Below are positions 27,041 through 35,734 of a stretch of DNA of 64,000 nucleotides, piece after piece. Position 1 is the first letter of the stretch. Every line of letters begins with the position of its first letter. Under the pieces are notes generated by a model that saw only the letters and a program-made list of their open reading frames with translations, made no database searches and was not told where the DNA came from. The translations under genes and the position numbers were made by a program. Origin of the DNA: Alteromonas sp. a30 (GTDB taxonomy: Bacteria; Pseudomonadota; Gammaproteobacteria; Enterobacterales; Alteromonadaceae); the NCBI RefSeq assembly GCF_026788005.1, contig NZ_JABEPE010000019.1, positions 1-64,000 on the forward strand, written 5' to 3'.

Positions 27041-27168
27041 CCAAACTATCAGTCACCTTTAGAGAATTAGGAGCAAACCCTCAGCCGCAGGGAAGCGGCT
27101 GTGGAGCCTACATGGAAGTATCCACGGCGAGTTTGCGATAAATCTCTATGGGTGACTGACAATTAAAC
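27041..27168 (-). repeat. Full palindromic intergenic repeat, inverted orientation
   Basis: Begins CCAAACTATCAGTCACC followed by TTTAGAGA, contains CAGCCGC-agggaa-GCGGCTG, and ends TCTCTATGGGTGACTGAC. It is the reverse complement of the 1.4 and 12.7 kb copies. The other end (CAATTAAAC) has diverged. Located between the receptor promoter and the next plus-strand gene. Confidence 0.8.
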
Positions 27169-27337
27169 ACAGCTATTTAGAAATAAAAGCATTGAATAAT
27201 AAAACGTGAGGGCAGCAGAGGCTAAGTCGCCAAACGCGATGGAGAAAGGTATATTAGTTGTCCTCAATGCGGGAAGTTGTAACGCCGCTTTTTAACCTTA
27301 GTAAATGCATTTTTATAACATGGAGTGCGTGGCGTAA

Positions 27338-29134
27338 ATGCTCAATGATCAATGTTCGTTTGGAACGGCCTTTTCAACTATTCACAGCATTTTTTTTGGT
27401 GATGATACGCAGTCATTTTCAACCTTAATGGCAATGTGTGGCGGTGCAGTAGGCTTTTGGGGATCGATAGCCAGTATTTTGAGCATTCTGCTACCTGTTA
27501 TGGTTTATTTTTTTAAGGCTCAAAACAAGAAAAAAGAGGATGCCTATTTAGATTATTACCAAAAAACGCTTCACCCAAAAGATTTTGAAGGGTTAACCGA
27601 GCTTTCTCCTAAGCAAAAAGGTTCGAAGAGAAATGCCGAGGCGCTTTTTGAGGAAATTGAGGCTTATCGAAATAAGGCGATTATTGGGCGCTATGAATGG
27701 CTGTTACATAGGGCTTTGGCTGCTATTCAACGTTTTTTTAAAGAACCTGAGTGGCAAGTTGAATCGGTTGCTAACGCCGATGTTAAAGCAGATGTTAAAG
27801 CAGATGTTAACGCAGATGCCGAGGCAAATGCGCTAGCGCCTTCGCTTTCTGCAAACGGCAAGGCTTTTTGGCAGCAGCAAAAGCAGTTAGCAACAGGGCT
27901 TTTTAGCGAAGGAAGTTACCGTTTTTGTTTAATGTTGGCTTTTGTGTACCCCATATTATTTGCGATGGTTAATGGCCTAAGAACCAACGAAGTACGTCTA
28001 GCAAACTTACCTTTAATAGCATTCGAAAGCGGTTGGGATAAAGCGTTGTTTATTGTTGGGGGACTGATGGTTTTATTTCCACTGTTAGGGATTGTTAGGA
28101 GTGAAAGAGAATGGAAAAAGGTATTTTATCTGTTGCTAGGCTTTTTGGGGCTTGTTGCGATTGGTAAAGGTGGTGGTTTTATTCTATTTCTCATCGCTTT
28201 TGGGGGCTTTTTTGCTTTCACTTCTACTAGTGTTAGCTTCGCCACTATAGCTGTTCCTAGTATTATTTCTGTTTCATATTCTGCCGCTAGTGTCTCAGAT
28301 AGCGTTGTTGTGCTTGTGATAGCAGTTATAGTCTTTAAGGGTCTCTACGAACTAACAAATAAATTTTTTTTTGGTAGAAAAAGTCGAACTGTATTCAAGC
28401 AAAACCTGTATTTTGCCGTAATCAGCCTCACTTATTTAATGGCGAGTTGTTGGGCACTTCTTATTTACGGGGAAGAAAAGACTTTTGTATTTATTCTAGT
28501 GCCTTTGTTGCTCGGTATTTTGCCTTTGCTGAATGCCCCCATCGACTGGCTTTCCCTTAATGTTACCCGTTATTTAAGTTATCAAATGAGCCAGCATCAC
28601 GCTAAAAAACGCTTTTTGGCTTTGTTTTTGCTGGTGGATATTATTTTTGCTGTATTCTTTATGCTGGTTATTACTAGCACCATGTTGGGGGTCATTACCT
28701 TGGCGAATCATGTTGCCGTTTGGTTTAACGCCCCGCCACTGTTGCCTTTTGCCGATATTCTGCAAGGCATGGTTAACCCCGCTACTTATAACCAATATTA
28801 TTGGGTTCACTTTATGGTGCTATCCACTTTAGTGCCAACCGTTATTCACTTTGTATTGTTACTTGTTAGCATCACACTTTTCCCCCTTGGACATGCAAAA
28901 CAGCAGGCATATCAGCATTTTTATGAGGACCAACACCACCACGGCTATACGGTTATGCAACATCAACAAAAAAAGCGTGTTCACCTGTTTTATAGTGGCT
29001 TGCTTGCCACTGCTGTTATTGGGGCGCTAATTGTTAATTTTGATTGGGCAGGTTGCCAGCTTTGGAATTACGCGGATTGGTTCCTTGGCCTAATCGATAC
29101 GCATTATCAGTCGCCAGTATTGCGTTGTGGGTAA
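27338..29134 (+). CDS. Polytopic membrane protein of unknown function
   Basis: 598 aa with about ten hydrophobic segments: one near residues 30-58, then a 130-residue charged cytoplasmic stretch, then clusters from about residue 195 to 590. The cytoplasmic stretch carries a 12-base tandem repeat in DNA (27776-27823) coding for ADVK/ADVN/ADAE units. No transporter motif was recognised. It ends about 85 bases before the exported-nuclease gene and is probably co-transcribed with it and its immunity gene; a role in export, anchoring or delivery of the toxin is inferred only from position. Confidence 0.75.
   Translation: MLNDQCSFGTAFSTIHSIFFGDDTQSFSTLMAMCGGAVGFWGSIASILSILLPVMVYFFKAQNKKKEDAYLDYYQKTLHPKDFEGLTELSPKQKGSKRNAEALFEEIEAYRNKAIIGRYEWLLHRALAAIQRFFKEPEWQVESVANADVKADVKADVNADAEANALAPSLSANGKAFWQQQKQLATGLFSEGSYRFCLMLAFVYPILFAMVNGLRTNEVRLANLPLIAFESGWDKALFIVGGLMVLFPLLGIVRSEREWKKVFYLLLGFLGLVAIGKGGGFILFLIAFGGFFAFTSTSVSFATIAVPSIISVSYSAASVSDSVVVLVIAVIVFKGLYELTNKFFFGRKSRTVFKQNLYFAVISLTYLMASCWALLIYGEEKTFVFILVPLLLGILPLLNAPIDWLSLNVTRYLSYQMSQHHAKKRFLALFLLVDIIFAVFFMLVITSTMLGVITLANHVAVWFNAPPLLPFADILQGMVNPATYNQYYWVHFMVLSTLVPTVIHFVLLLVSITLFPLGHAKQQAYQHFYEDQHHHGYTVMQHQQKKRVHLFYSGLLATAVIGALIVNFDWAGCQLWNYADWFLGLIDTHYQSPVLRCG
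27776..27823 (+). repeat. In-frame 12-bp tandem repeat (four units)
   Basis: Four copies of GCAGATGTTAAA-type units inside the membrane-protein gene, encoding A-D-V-K-like tetrads. The number of units could vary by slippage without changing frame. Confidence 0.7.
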
Positions 29135-29219
29135 ATTTTATATTTGGCGAATCTTTGTTCTTTATTTACACTAAGTGCATAGGATTAGTGGCTGTTCGGG
29201 TGAGCAAAGGAGTTTTTGT

Positions 29220-30179
29220 GTGAAGTATTGGAATCAGGTGTTTTTAGCTCTGTTTTTGTTGTCGGTTTCGGCTACATCGTTTCAGGCATCGGCGGTTGTC
29301 CCGTTTGTTGCTAAAAAGGTGGCGAAAAAAGCGGTGAAGTCGAAGGCGGCCAAGGCGGTTGCTAAAAAGGCCGGTAAGCAAATTAAGAACAAGGTAAAAA
29401 AGGGCGGAAAGTCCATCGCTCAAAAAGCCAGTAAAACCCTCAAGAATAAGAATAAAGCCAAACTCGCCGCAAAAAACACGCCTCGTAAAGCCGATGTTGC
29501 GAAAAAACAACTCGCCAAAAAACAGCTCGCACAACGCTCGCAACAAGCCTCGAAAAATGCATCTAAGCTAACCCAAGCGGAGCGAAAAGCGGCATTAAAA
29601 ATCATCAATAAAAAGTGTAAAAACCTCAGTAAAAGCCAGTGTAATAAGCTGGTAAAACAAACACTTGATGCGCGCGTTGCATCTACCCCAAGCGTACCGA
29701 GTAATACGGCGACCAAGTCCGCTGCGAAAACGGCAAGCAAAACAGGGGCGAGGCCAAAAGGTACGCAAGTGGCGGCAGCGGGGGACGGCTTTAATGCGAG
29801 TGGAAGTGCTTCTGCTACTGGTCAGTTAGGTGGTTCTGGGAGTGCGGCAACCAGTTCGAAAGTAGTGTCAAATCCAAATGTCAGTATTAAAGTGACTAAA
29901 AGACCTAGCTCTTTCCGCAAGAAAACAATAAAAGATTCATGGGATAACGCGGATAATGGAAAAGCACCAGGTACTAAGAAATGTCCTACGTGTGGTAAGG
30001 ATGTCGCGGGTAATCCGCATTTAGGTGAAAAACGGAATGGCGATGATGGGTGGGACAATGATCACAATCCCAAATGGAAAGATCGTGACCTCACTAATAT
30101 GAATCGTAAACAAGTTCTTGATGAGTATAATGCCGATACTCGTTTAAGATGCCCGAAGTGCAATCGCTCTGATAATTAA
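29220..30179 (+). CDS. Exported HNH/EndoVII-like nuclease, probable toxin
   Basis: 319 aa from GTG 29220, chosen because AAAGGAG lies 7 bases upstream and the start gives a clean signal peptide (MKYWNQVFLALFLLSVSATS..., cleavage near ASA-VVP). Residues ~25-120 are extremely Lys/Ala-rich; 150-225 are Ser/Ala/Gly-rich. The last 68 residues form a compact domain: CPTC (255-258), WDNDHNP with H282, RKQVLDEYN and CPKCNRSD (311-314). Two CxxC pairs around a D-H core indicate a treble-clef HNH/EndoVII-type nuclease as used in polymorphic toxins. A SUFU-type gene follows by 15 bases. Sec export without T6SS, RHS or CDI parts is unusual. The nuclease subfamily is uncertain. Confidence 0.75.
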   Translation: MKYWNQVFLALFLLSVSATSFQASAVVPFVAKKVAKKAVKSKAAKAVAKKAGKQIKNKVKKGGKSIAQKASKTLKNKNKAKLAAKNTPRKADVAKKQLAKKQLAQRSQQASKNASKLTQAERKAALKIINKKCKNLSKSQCNKLVKQTLDARVASTPSVPSNTATKSAAKTASKTGARPKGTQVAAAGDGFNASGSASATGQLGGSGSAATSSKVVSNPNVSIKVTKRPSSFRKKTIKDSWDNADNGKAPGTKKCPTCGKDVAGNPHLGEKRNGDDGWDNDHNPKWKDRDLTNMNRKQVLDEYNADTRLRCPKCNRSDN

Positions 30180-30194
30180 TGGAAACTGATATAA

Positions 30195-30749
30195 ATGACA
30201 TTTCTTCAGCATGTTGAAAGATATTTAGGATCAATTGGACAGGGGTGGAAAGATGATAAGGCCAATGGGGACGCTCTTCAGATTGTTTCCTTTTCTGATT
30301 GTCCGGGGGAGACGGTTTCCACTTTTCTTTCTTTAGGTGTTCAGAAGCACGAACTAGCGATAAACCAGAATAAGTCAGTTAGGTTAGAGTTTGTTTTTTC
30401 TATGTACACGACGGATGATGTTGAGCCAATCGTTTCAATGCTAATGTCGGTTTGTGAATCTGTTATCGCAAGGCATAGGGCGGTGTTACGGGGGGAGTTG
30501 ATTCCGTTTGATGAAACGTTAAAGGCTGAATTGGGTTTTTGTGGGCTCTATTGCACAATTCCGTTATTTTTTGATGAAGATTTCATCGAGTTTACTGAAT
30601 CTTCACCTTCAACAGTCATTGTGTGGCTTGTTCCTGTTTATCAAAATGAAGCCGATTTTTTAGCTGAAAGGGGTTGGAGCCTTTTCGAAGATTTACTTGA
30701 AGAACATGATCCTGACCTTTGTTCGTTAGAACGTGTTTCTATCATCTGA
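30195..30749 (+). CDS. SUFU-family immunity protein
   Basis: 184 aa, cytoplasmic. The sequence fits the bacterial SUFU family: N-terminal VERYLGSIG, central FEFVFSMYTT-like strand pattern, and the C-terminal VIVWLVPVYQNEADFLAERG and DLLEEHDPDLCSLER motifs. SUFU-domain proteins are common immunity proteins to nuclease toxins. It sits 15 bases after the nuclease gene, in the expected toxin-immunity order, and is followed by a terminator. It presumably neutralises the adjacent nuclease. Confidence 0.82.
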   Translation: MTFLQHVERYLGSIGQGWKDDKANGDALQIVSFSDCPGETVSTFLSLGVQKHELAINQNKSVRLEFVFSMYTTDDVEPIVSMLMSVCESVIARHRAVLRGELIPFDETLKAELGFCGLYCTIPLFFDEDFIEFTESSPSTVIVWLVPVYQNEADFLAERGWSLFEDLLEEHDPDLCSLERVSII

Positions 30750-30753
30750 CACC

Positions 30754-30781
30754 AAAAACCCAGCCCCTTATCGTTGGGGCT
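30754..30781. terminator. Bidirectional terminator
   Basis: AGCCCC-ttatcgtt-GGGGCT stem (30762-30781) with AAAAACCC on the left, which reads GGGTTTTTGG on the minus strand. It lies between the convergent immunity gene and the vWA operon and fits the end of the operon best. Confidence 0.65.
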
Positions 30782-30798
30782 AAGCCCAAACCTTGAAT

Positions 30799-31755
30799 TT
30801 AAGGTGCTAAAAAGGTGCCGTTATTCTGCTTAGCGACTTCTCGCATTAATGTGGAGAATTTCAGTGCGTTGCCGTTGATGTTCGTGCCGCGAGGTTTAAA
30901 ACCAACGCCGTGAATTCTTGCTATTTTCTTCCCTGTGCGCTTGTTGGTGTTGAGTTTGTTAATGCGCTCTAGTGTGGTGTCGTAGGAGCCGCCAGTGTAG
31001 TCGTCACCGAACACGTATAAGGCCAAAGATGACGTTTTAGCTGCGTAAATGCGTAAAGCTTCTTCAATGCCTTCAACCGGTGAACTGCTTGAAGACCCAT
31101 TCCAGCGTTTCATGGCTGCCAACACGCCTCGGCGCTGTGATGGGGTGTCGTTACGCCAACTGCCAGCAGGGCTGCGACCCAGAATTTCGCCGTTGTCCGA
31201 CATCACCTGAAAGCCTTTCACTTGCGGGTGGCTGTTGAGCACTTCGTTCATGGTTTTGAGGACCTTGGTCCAAAGGTCTTTCATGCTGCCAGAAGTATCA
31301 ATGATGAATATCACGTAGTCGGAGTCTACCGGAATTCCGCCGACTTCTTCGTCTCGCTGCTTGGCTTTGCCAACATTAATGCTGGCACGTTGCAGATCTT
31401 CGCGCGTGACTTGCAAACCGGAAGCTTGGTCGGTGAGCTGCTGCACGTTGTTTTTGGCGCGGGCGATGTCGGCTTCTAAGGCATCGGCTTGTTCGGCGTT
31501 GCTTGCGGACTCAGCCGCGGCGCGTTGCAGTTGGTTAAGTTGGTCCGACATTGCGCCTTGTAGCTCGCTAACGCTTTGTTCTGCGGCAGCTAGCGCTTGT
31601 ACTAATTCGGATATTTGGCTGGCGTCGTTAAAGTCGCCTTCGTCGCCATTTTTCGCTAGCAAAATGAGCATCACCACTGCGCCAAACGCACAGGATATGA
31701 CATCCAGAAACGATAAGCTAAATACTTCAATTGGAGCGCGTTTTTTCATGGCCAA
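30799..31755 (-). CDS. Membrane-anchored vWA protein (second of two)
   Basis: 318 aa. A short cytoplasmic tail is followed by a single helix (about 13-35, SLSFLDVISCAFGAVVMLILL), then a coiled coil (about 45-105), then a von Willebrand A domain from about 120 with the MIDAS motif DTSGSM. The FLDV-xxCxxGAV helix matches the other vWA protein and resembles ExbD/TolR/MotB anchors that dock to a MotA/TolQ channel. It is the last gene of the operon, overlapping its neighbour by 10 bases. It probably projects into the periplasm. Confidence 0.83.
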   Translation of the reverse strand: MAMKKRAPIEVFSLSFLDVISCAFGAVVMLILLAKNGDEGDFNDASQISELVQALAAAEQSVSELQGAMSDQLNQLQRAAAESASNAEQADALEADIARAKNNVQQLTDQASGLQVTREDLQRASINVGKAKQRDEEVGGIPVDSDYVIFIIDTSGSMKDLWTKVLKTMNEVLNSHPQVKGFQVMSDNGEILGRSPAGSWRNDTPSQRRGVLAAMKRWNGSSSSSPVEGIEEALRIYAAKTSSLALYVFGDDYTGGSYDTTLERINKLNTNKRTGKKIARIHGVGFKPRGTNINGNALKFSTLMREVAKQNNGTFLAP

Positions 31756-32813
31756 CTCCCCGCAGGGCTAATCATGAGTCCGCCTGTTAAGTCGGCCCAG
31801 TTCCAATAGGCGGCAGGGGCGTGCGGCTCGCCTTCAAGGGGCAGCAATACAATATTAGTTCTTACCCCTTTTGGTATGGTGTGATTGAGGGTGTGCATAA
31901 AAACCGACATTCTGCATTCGCCGCTAATGGTTTTGGCACTTGGAAGGGGTTTGCAATTACGCGAGGTTCTGAAGCCGGAACCATCGTCTAGCATGGTAGG
32001 CAAACCGTCGGTGACCACATATAAATCGGTCATTTGCGGCATGGCTTTTTTAATGGCTTTTAAGCCTTGCATCAAATTTGTGCCATTGTGCGGAATGAGG
32101 GTGTCGATGTCTTTTACCAGCGCTTGTACTGAAGCTTGTACTTTGGCGCTATTGACGGGGCGTAACCCAAGCACTTGGCTGCTATCGTTAAAGGCAACAA
32201 GGCTGACTTTGGCGGTTTTGGGCAGCCTTGCTATCAGCCACTTTGCTATGCGTTTGGTGCGAAGCCATTTCGGCCCTTGCGTTTTTTTCTGGTCGGAGCC
32301 AACTTTGCGTTTAATGATGTCGATGAGCTTTTCATCTGTCATTGAGGCGCTCATGTCGAGCAAAATGCCGATTTGTTCGCCTTCTACTTTTAATCCAAGT
32401 AAGTATTGCTCTTCGCCTGCGCCGTCGATTTTGACTAAATCATCGGATTGCTTGGGGGCGGCGGCAGCGATGGATTGCTCTAGGTTTGCCACAACCGCTT
32501 TTTTGTCGGCCAGCGCTCTGGAAACCGCGTCTTGCTGAATTTTCAATTCCTCAATTTTACGCTTTAATTCTTCTGCGCTGTCGGTTTCCATAGCGATTTT
32601 GTCATTCACTTCATCAATGCTTTTTTGTAGCTGAGAAGCTTGTGATGCCGAAGCATTTAGCTCTTGTTTTAAGCGTTCCACTTCATCACTTGGAATGGAG
32701 GTGTTCGCGGAAAACTTCACTAAAATCAGAATCAGCAACACCGCGCCAAGGCCGCAGGCCATCACGTCGAGGAATGATACGTTGAATCCGTCTTCTTTGC
32801 GTTTTTCTGCCAT
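31746..32813 (-). CDS. Membrane-anchored vWA protein (first of two)
   Basis: 355 aa. N-terminal helix (about 11-33, VSFLDVMACGLGAVLLILIL), coiled coil (about 45-115) and vWA domain from about 130 with MIDAS DMSASM. The vWA domain is followed by a segment with two cysteines (SRNCKPL, GECRMS). Same layout as the downstream paralogue, suggesting a heteromeric pair. The start lies 6 bases after the stop of the MotA/TolQ-like gene, indicating translational coupling. Confidence 0.83.
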   Translation of the reverse strand: MAEKRKEDGFNVSFLDVMACGLGAVLLILILVKFSANTSIPSDEVERLKQELNASASQASQLQKSIDEVNDKIAMETDSAEELKRKIEELKIQQDAVSRALADKKAVVANLEQSIAAAAPKQSDDLVKIDGAGEEQYLLGLKVEGEQIGILLDMSASMTDEKLIDIIKRKVGSDQKKTQGPKWLRTKRIAKWLIARLPKTAKVSLVAFNDSSQVLGLRPVNSAKVQASVQALVKDIDTLIPHNGTNLMQGLKAIKKAMPQMTDLYVVTDGLPTMLDDGSGFRTSRNCKPLPSAKTISGECRMSVFMHTLNHTIPKGVRTNIVLLPLEGEPHAPAAYWNWADLTGGLMISPAGSWP

Positions 32814-32819
32814 AACTGC

Positions 32820-33590
32820 TTACTTATGAAGGTGAGTTAGCAGGCGCTTTTCACAGTTTTTGCGGGTTTTTATCACCATTTGTTCTTGGCGATTGTTTAG
32901 GTTGTGCAAAGCAAACATCAAAATAATGGAGATAACCAAGGAAACTAAGGTTGAGTTAAAGGCAACGCCGAGTTTGTCTACCATGCCGGAAATGTCGCCG
33001 GACACCGCTTCTTCTGCTTTAGCAAGAGCCGAGCCGATACCGCGTACTGTACCAACGAAGCCAACGCTGGGAATGGCCCAAATGAAATAGCGGATCATGC
33101 TGTTGCCCGATTCAAGCTGTTCGCCTAGGGATTCCATGCTATCGCGGATGGCGTCGGCGGCGTGTTGCACGTTGCCGGTATTGCGAAAGCGGCGAAGGCA
33201 GTCAATCCACGTTGCCATTGAGCTGGTTTCGCTAAACTCACTAGACTCTAGGCGGGTGAGCGCGGCATCAACATCAAGGGATTCGTTTTTATCGTGATCT
33301 TCCAAATAATCGTAGGTGTAAAGCGGCTCTTGGTTGAATAAACGTAAGTATTTGAACAGCATTAAGCCAAGGCAATAAAGGCCAAGGGTGATACAAATTT
33401 GCTGTTCGAAGTCTTTTAAAATAACCCAGCCGTTAGTGGTTGCTCCTGCTCCAAATGCAGCAATGGCGGCATCGGCAGAAGGCAGAATAATGCCTTGGTA
33501 AAAGAAGTGGACAACCGCCACAATTGCTAAAAAGCCACCTAGCTGGACTTTCCAGTCTGGGTTCATGCTTGCGTCGTGCTTGTTGCTCAT
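32820..33590 (-). CDS. MotA/TolQ/ExbB-family proton channel subunit
   Basis: 256 aa with three hydrophobic segments (about 12-35, 70-90 and the paired 168-230 region). AIPSVGFVGTVRGIGSAL is the family signature, and FNSTLVSLVISIILMF is the last pore helix. Such proteins form pentamers around a dimer of single-helix partners (ExbD, TolR, MotB) and turn ion flow into rotation or force. Here the two vWA proteins replace the usual partner. The AGGAG site overlaps the end of the preceding microprotein gene. Confidence 0.88.
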   Translation of the reverse strand: MSNKHDASMNPDWKVQLGGFLAIVAVVHFFYQGIILPSADAAIAAFGAGATTNGWVILKDFEQQICITLGLYCLGLMLFKYLRLFNQEPLYTYDYLEDHDKNESLDVDAALTRLESSEFSETSSMATWIDCLRRFRNTGNVQHAADAIRDSMESLGEQLESGNSMIRYFIWAIPSVGFVGTVRGIGSALAKAEEAVSGDISGMVDKLGVAFNSTLVSLVISIILMFALHNLNNRQEQMVIKTRKNCEKRLLTHLHK

Positions 33591-33600
33591 GAGGTGCTCC

Positions 33601-33720
33601 TTAAATATCCACAGGGAAAGTGGCGGGTGAATCTAGACTGACTTTTACTGCTGCGAGTGCTGAGCAGCAGATAACGGTAAATATGGCGGTCCAAATAAGG
33701 CGTTTGCTTAACTTTTTCAT
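33601..33720 (-). CDS. 39-aa secreted or membrane microprotein
   Basis: Starts ATG 33720, 11 bases after the stop of the PEGA/FGE gene, with AGGATAA upstream, and ends 10 bases before the MotA/TolQ-like start. The product is MKKLSKRLIWTAIF... with a basic N-terminus, a hydrophobic core to about residue 24 (CCSALAA) and a short polar tail ending FPVDI. It has the form of a signal peptide or single-span anchor plus ~15 residues. Tight packing on both sides argues that it is real. Function unknown; it could be an accessory subunit of the channel complex. Confidence 0.6.
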   Translation of the reverse strand: MKKLSKRLIWTAIFTVICCSALAAVKVSLDSPATFPVDI

Positions 33721-33731
33721 GGCTTATCCTG

Positions 33732-35717
33732 TTATTGATATCGGGCGATACGAAAGCCAATGACTTCCGAGCCTGAATCGGCAAATATGCGCTTCGCGGC
33801 GCGTAAATCTTTGAGTTTGCCAGATTGGAAGTTGGCTCCTTTCACCACATTTTGCAGGCCGCGTTTTGCGCCTAAATAATCCTGTTGCACGGTTGAGGTG
33901 TCCGGCGGTGCATTGGTGTAAAGGTCGTGAACCCATTCCGATACGTTGCCAACTAGATCGTATAATCCTGCGCGGTCTGGTTTGAAACTACCGACCGGGG
34001 CTTTGCCAACAAAACCGTCGTTGTAGTTTTTTAAAATAATGGGCTGTGAGCCTTGAATTGATTGGTCGCCTAAGTTGCCGACATTGTTAGGAATGCGCTC
34101 GCCGTTGCCCCAAATGAAGGTGGTTTCTGTAGAGCGCTTGGCTTTTTTCGCTAGCCATTCCCATTCGGCTTCGCTGGGTAAACGGTAGCCTGTTGAATCG
34201 GCGTTAAAGCCAACCAATTTGCCATTGGCAATATCGTAAAAACGCGGTAAGCCTTCGTTATCGCTCAGCCAGTTGCAGTAATTTGCCGCATCAAGCCAGC
34301 TTACTTCAGTAACGGGTAGCGAGGTGTTGTCTCGGCTTTGGTCGAAGGCGCGGAATTGCGCCTCGGTGATTTCGTGTTTCGATACCCAGAATGGCTTGGT
34401 AAAGTTCACTTTTACTTGGTGTTCATTCAAGCTGCGCCCAATTTCGCCCGGCGGCGATCCCATAGTGACGTTATTACCTCTGAATTTCGCCAGCTCTATG
34501 CCTAATGTGGAAACGAATAATGGTCGCCCTTCTTTACGGCGTGCTTCAAATTCTGTCAGCATTTCGGCATGCACCTTCTTGGTTTTTTTGCCGGAAGGGG
34601 TCACGGTTTTTTGAATGCTGCGGTAGCCATTGGCGCTAAATTCTAGGGTGATAGGGACGGCTGAGGCTTCTATGGTTAATGGCGTTTCGCCTAGTAGTTG
34701 ACCGTTTGCTAACACGCTAGCGGGTAAGCTTGAAGTGATATCCACTTCGCCAATTTCAGGCTTAAGTTTGATATCTAGGTTTTTCCTTTCATCGGGCTTT
34801 AACGTCAGGGTTTGAGAGAAGCTATAAAATCCATCTGCTTGGTATTTTATTGTGTGTTTTACCCCTGAATCGAGCGAAATCTCGCCTAATTTATGTTCTG
34901 TGCCGTTAATTAATAATAAGCCGTATTCGGGCTCGGCTGTTACTGTCAATATTGCTTGTTTCGGCTTTAGTTGGTACTTGCGTGAAGGCGTTTTATTTAG
35001 GTTGGTGACTTCTATGTTGTCGTTAACATCTTGAAAACCGGCGTATTGAAGGCGAACTGAGTAAGCGCCGCCTTCGGCTTCAATTTCCAGTGGGGTTTTA
35101 CCAAAAAGCTCGTCGTCTATGTACACTTCCGCACCGCTTGGCTCGGATTCTAAGCGCATTGTGCCACTAATACTGTCGAGTTGTGCTTCAACTTTGTATT
35201 CCAAGCCACGTTCCATTTCTAAGCTTGTGCTATACGGCGCGTAGTAAGGGTTATCAATGAGGATGTCGTAGCTGGCAGGAGGTAAGGCAATGCTCACTTG
35301 CTGGCTTACACCCTTGAGTTGGTTGTTAACGTACCAAGTGGTGTCGCCATCCTCTGCGTTAACGTTGCCCAGTAAGGTGGCTGGGCTGGGTTCCAAAATC
35401 ACTTCAACATTACTGGGTGACGAGGGAGTTAGGGCAACGGTTTTGGGTTGGAAGCGTTCCGCCGACACAATAATACTGGCATTGCCGCTTAATACGTACA
35501 CTTTGTTGTCGGATACAAACCCTGTGCCTTGCTCAATTACAATGCTGGCAGTGGGCTTGGCGTTATCGGGGCCAACAATAATGGCGAACCCTTTTACCAG
35601 CAGTAACCAGAACAAGAAGCCAATAATAACAATGGCGGAAATAATGCCAATTGCCACATAATTTACCGCGCCTTTTCGTTGCGCTTTTTTGAGTTTTTCA
35701 TCAACAGAATGAGTCAT
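33732..35717 (-). CDS. PEGA-repeat protein with C-terminal FGE/SUMF1-like fold lacking catalytic cysteines
   Basis: 661 aa from ATG 35717 (GAGGAG upstream; an upstream in-frame ATG would overlap the previous gene). One N-terminal helix (about 20-43) anchors a periplasmic body. About five PEGA-like repeats occupy 50-380, for example SEPSGAEVYIDDELFGKTPLEI. The FGE-sulfatase/C-lectin-like domain spans about 395-661 with KHEITEAQFRAF, YRLPSEAEWEW and LYDLVGNVSEWV. In true formylglycine-generating enzymes the region equivalent to VVKGANFQSGKLKDLRAAKR holds two copper-binding cysteines; here there are none. A structural or ligand-binding role is therefore more likely than catalysis. Confidence 0.86.
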   Translation of the reverse strand: MTHSVDEKLKKAQRKGAVNYVAIGIISAIVIIGFLFWLLLVKGFAIIVGPDNAKPTASIVIEQGTGFVSDNKVYVLSGNASIIVSAERFQPKTVALTPSSPSNVEVILEPSPATLLGNVNAEDGDTTWYVNNQLKGVSQQVSIALPPASYDILIDNPYYAPYSTSLEMERGLEYKVEAQLDSISGTMRLESEPSGAEVYIDDELFGKTPLEIEAEGGAYSVRLQYAGFQDVNDNIEVTNLNKTPSRKYQLKPKQAILTVTAEPEYGLLLINGTEHKLGEISLDSGVKHTIKYQADGFYSFSQTLTLKPDERKNLDIKLKPEIGEVDITSSLPASVLANGQLLGETPLTIEASAVPITLEFSANGYRSIQKTVTPSGKKTKKVHAEMLTEFEARRKEGRPLFVSTLGIELAKFRGNNVTMGSPPGEIGRSLNEHQVKVNFTKPFWVSKHEITEAQFRAFDQSRDNTSLPVTEVSWLDAANYCNWLSDNEGLPRFYDIANGKLVGFNADSTGYRLPSEAEWEWLAKKAKRSTETTFIWGNGERIPNNVGNLGDQSIQGSQPIILKNYNDGFVGKAPVGSFKPDRAGLYDLVGNVSEWVHDLYTNAPPDTSTVQQDYLGAKRGLQNVVKGANFQSGKLKDLRAAKRIFADSGSEVIGFRIARYQ

Positions 35718-35734
35718 TGATTTTCTCCTCTGCC

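Noticed and set aside
33732-35717. Annotation as an active formylglycine-generating (sulfatase-activating) enzyme
   Set aside because: The catalytic Cys pair is absent and no sulfatase is nearby; only the fold is supported.
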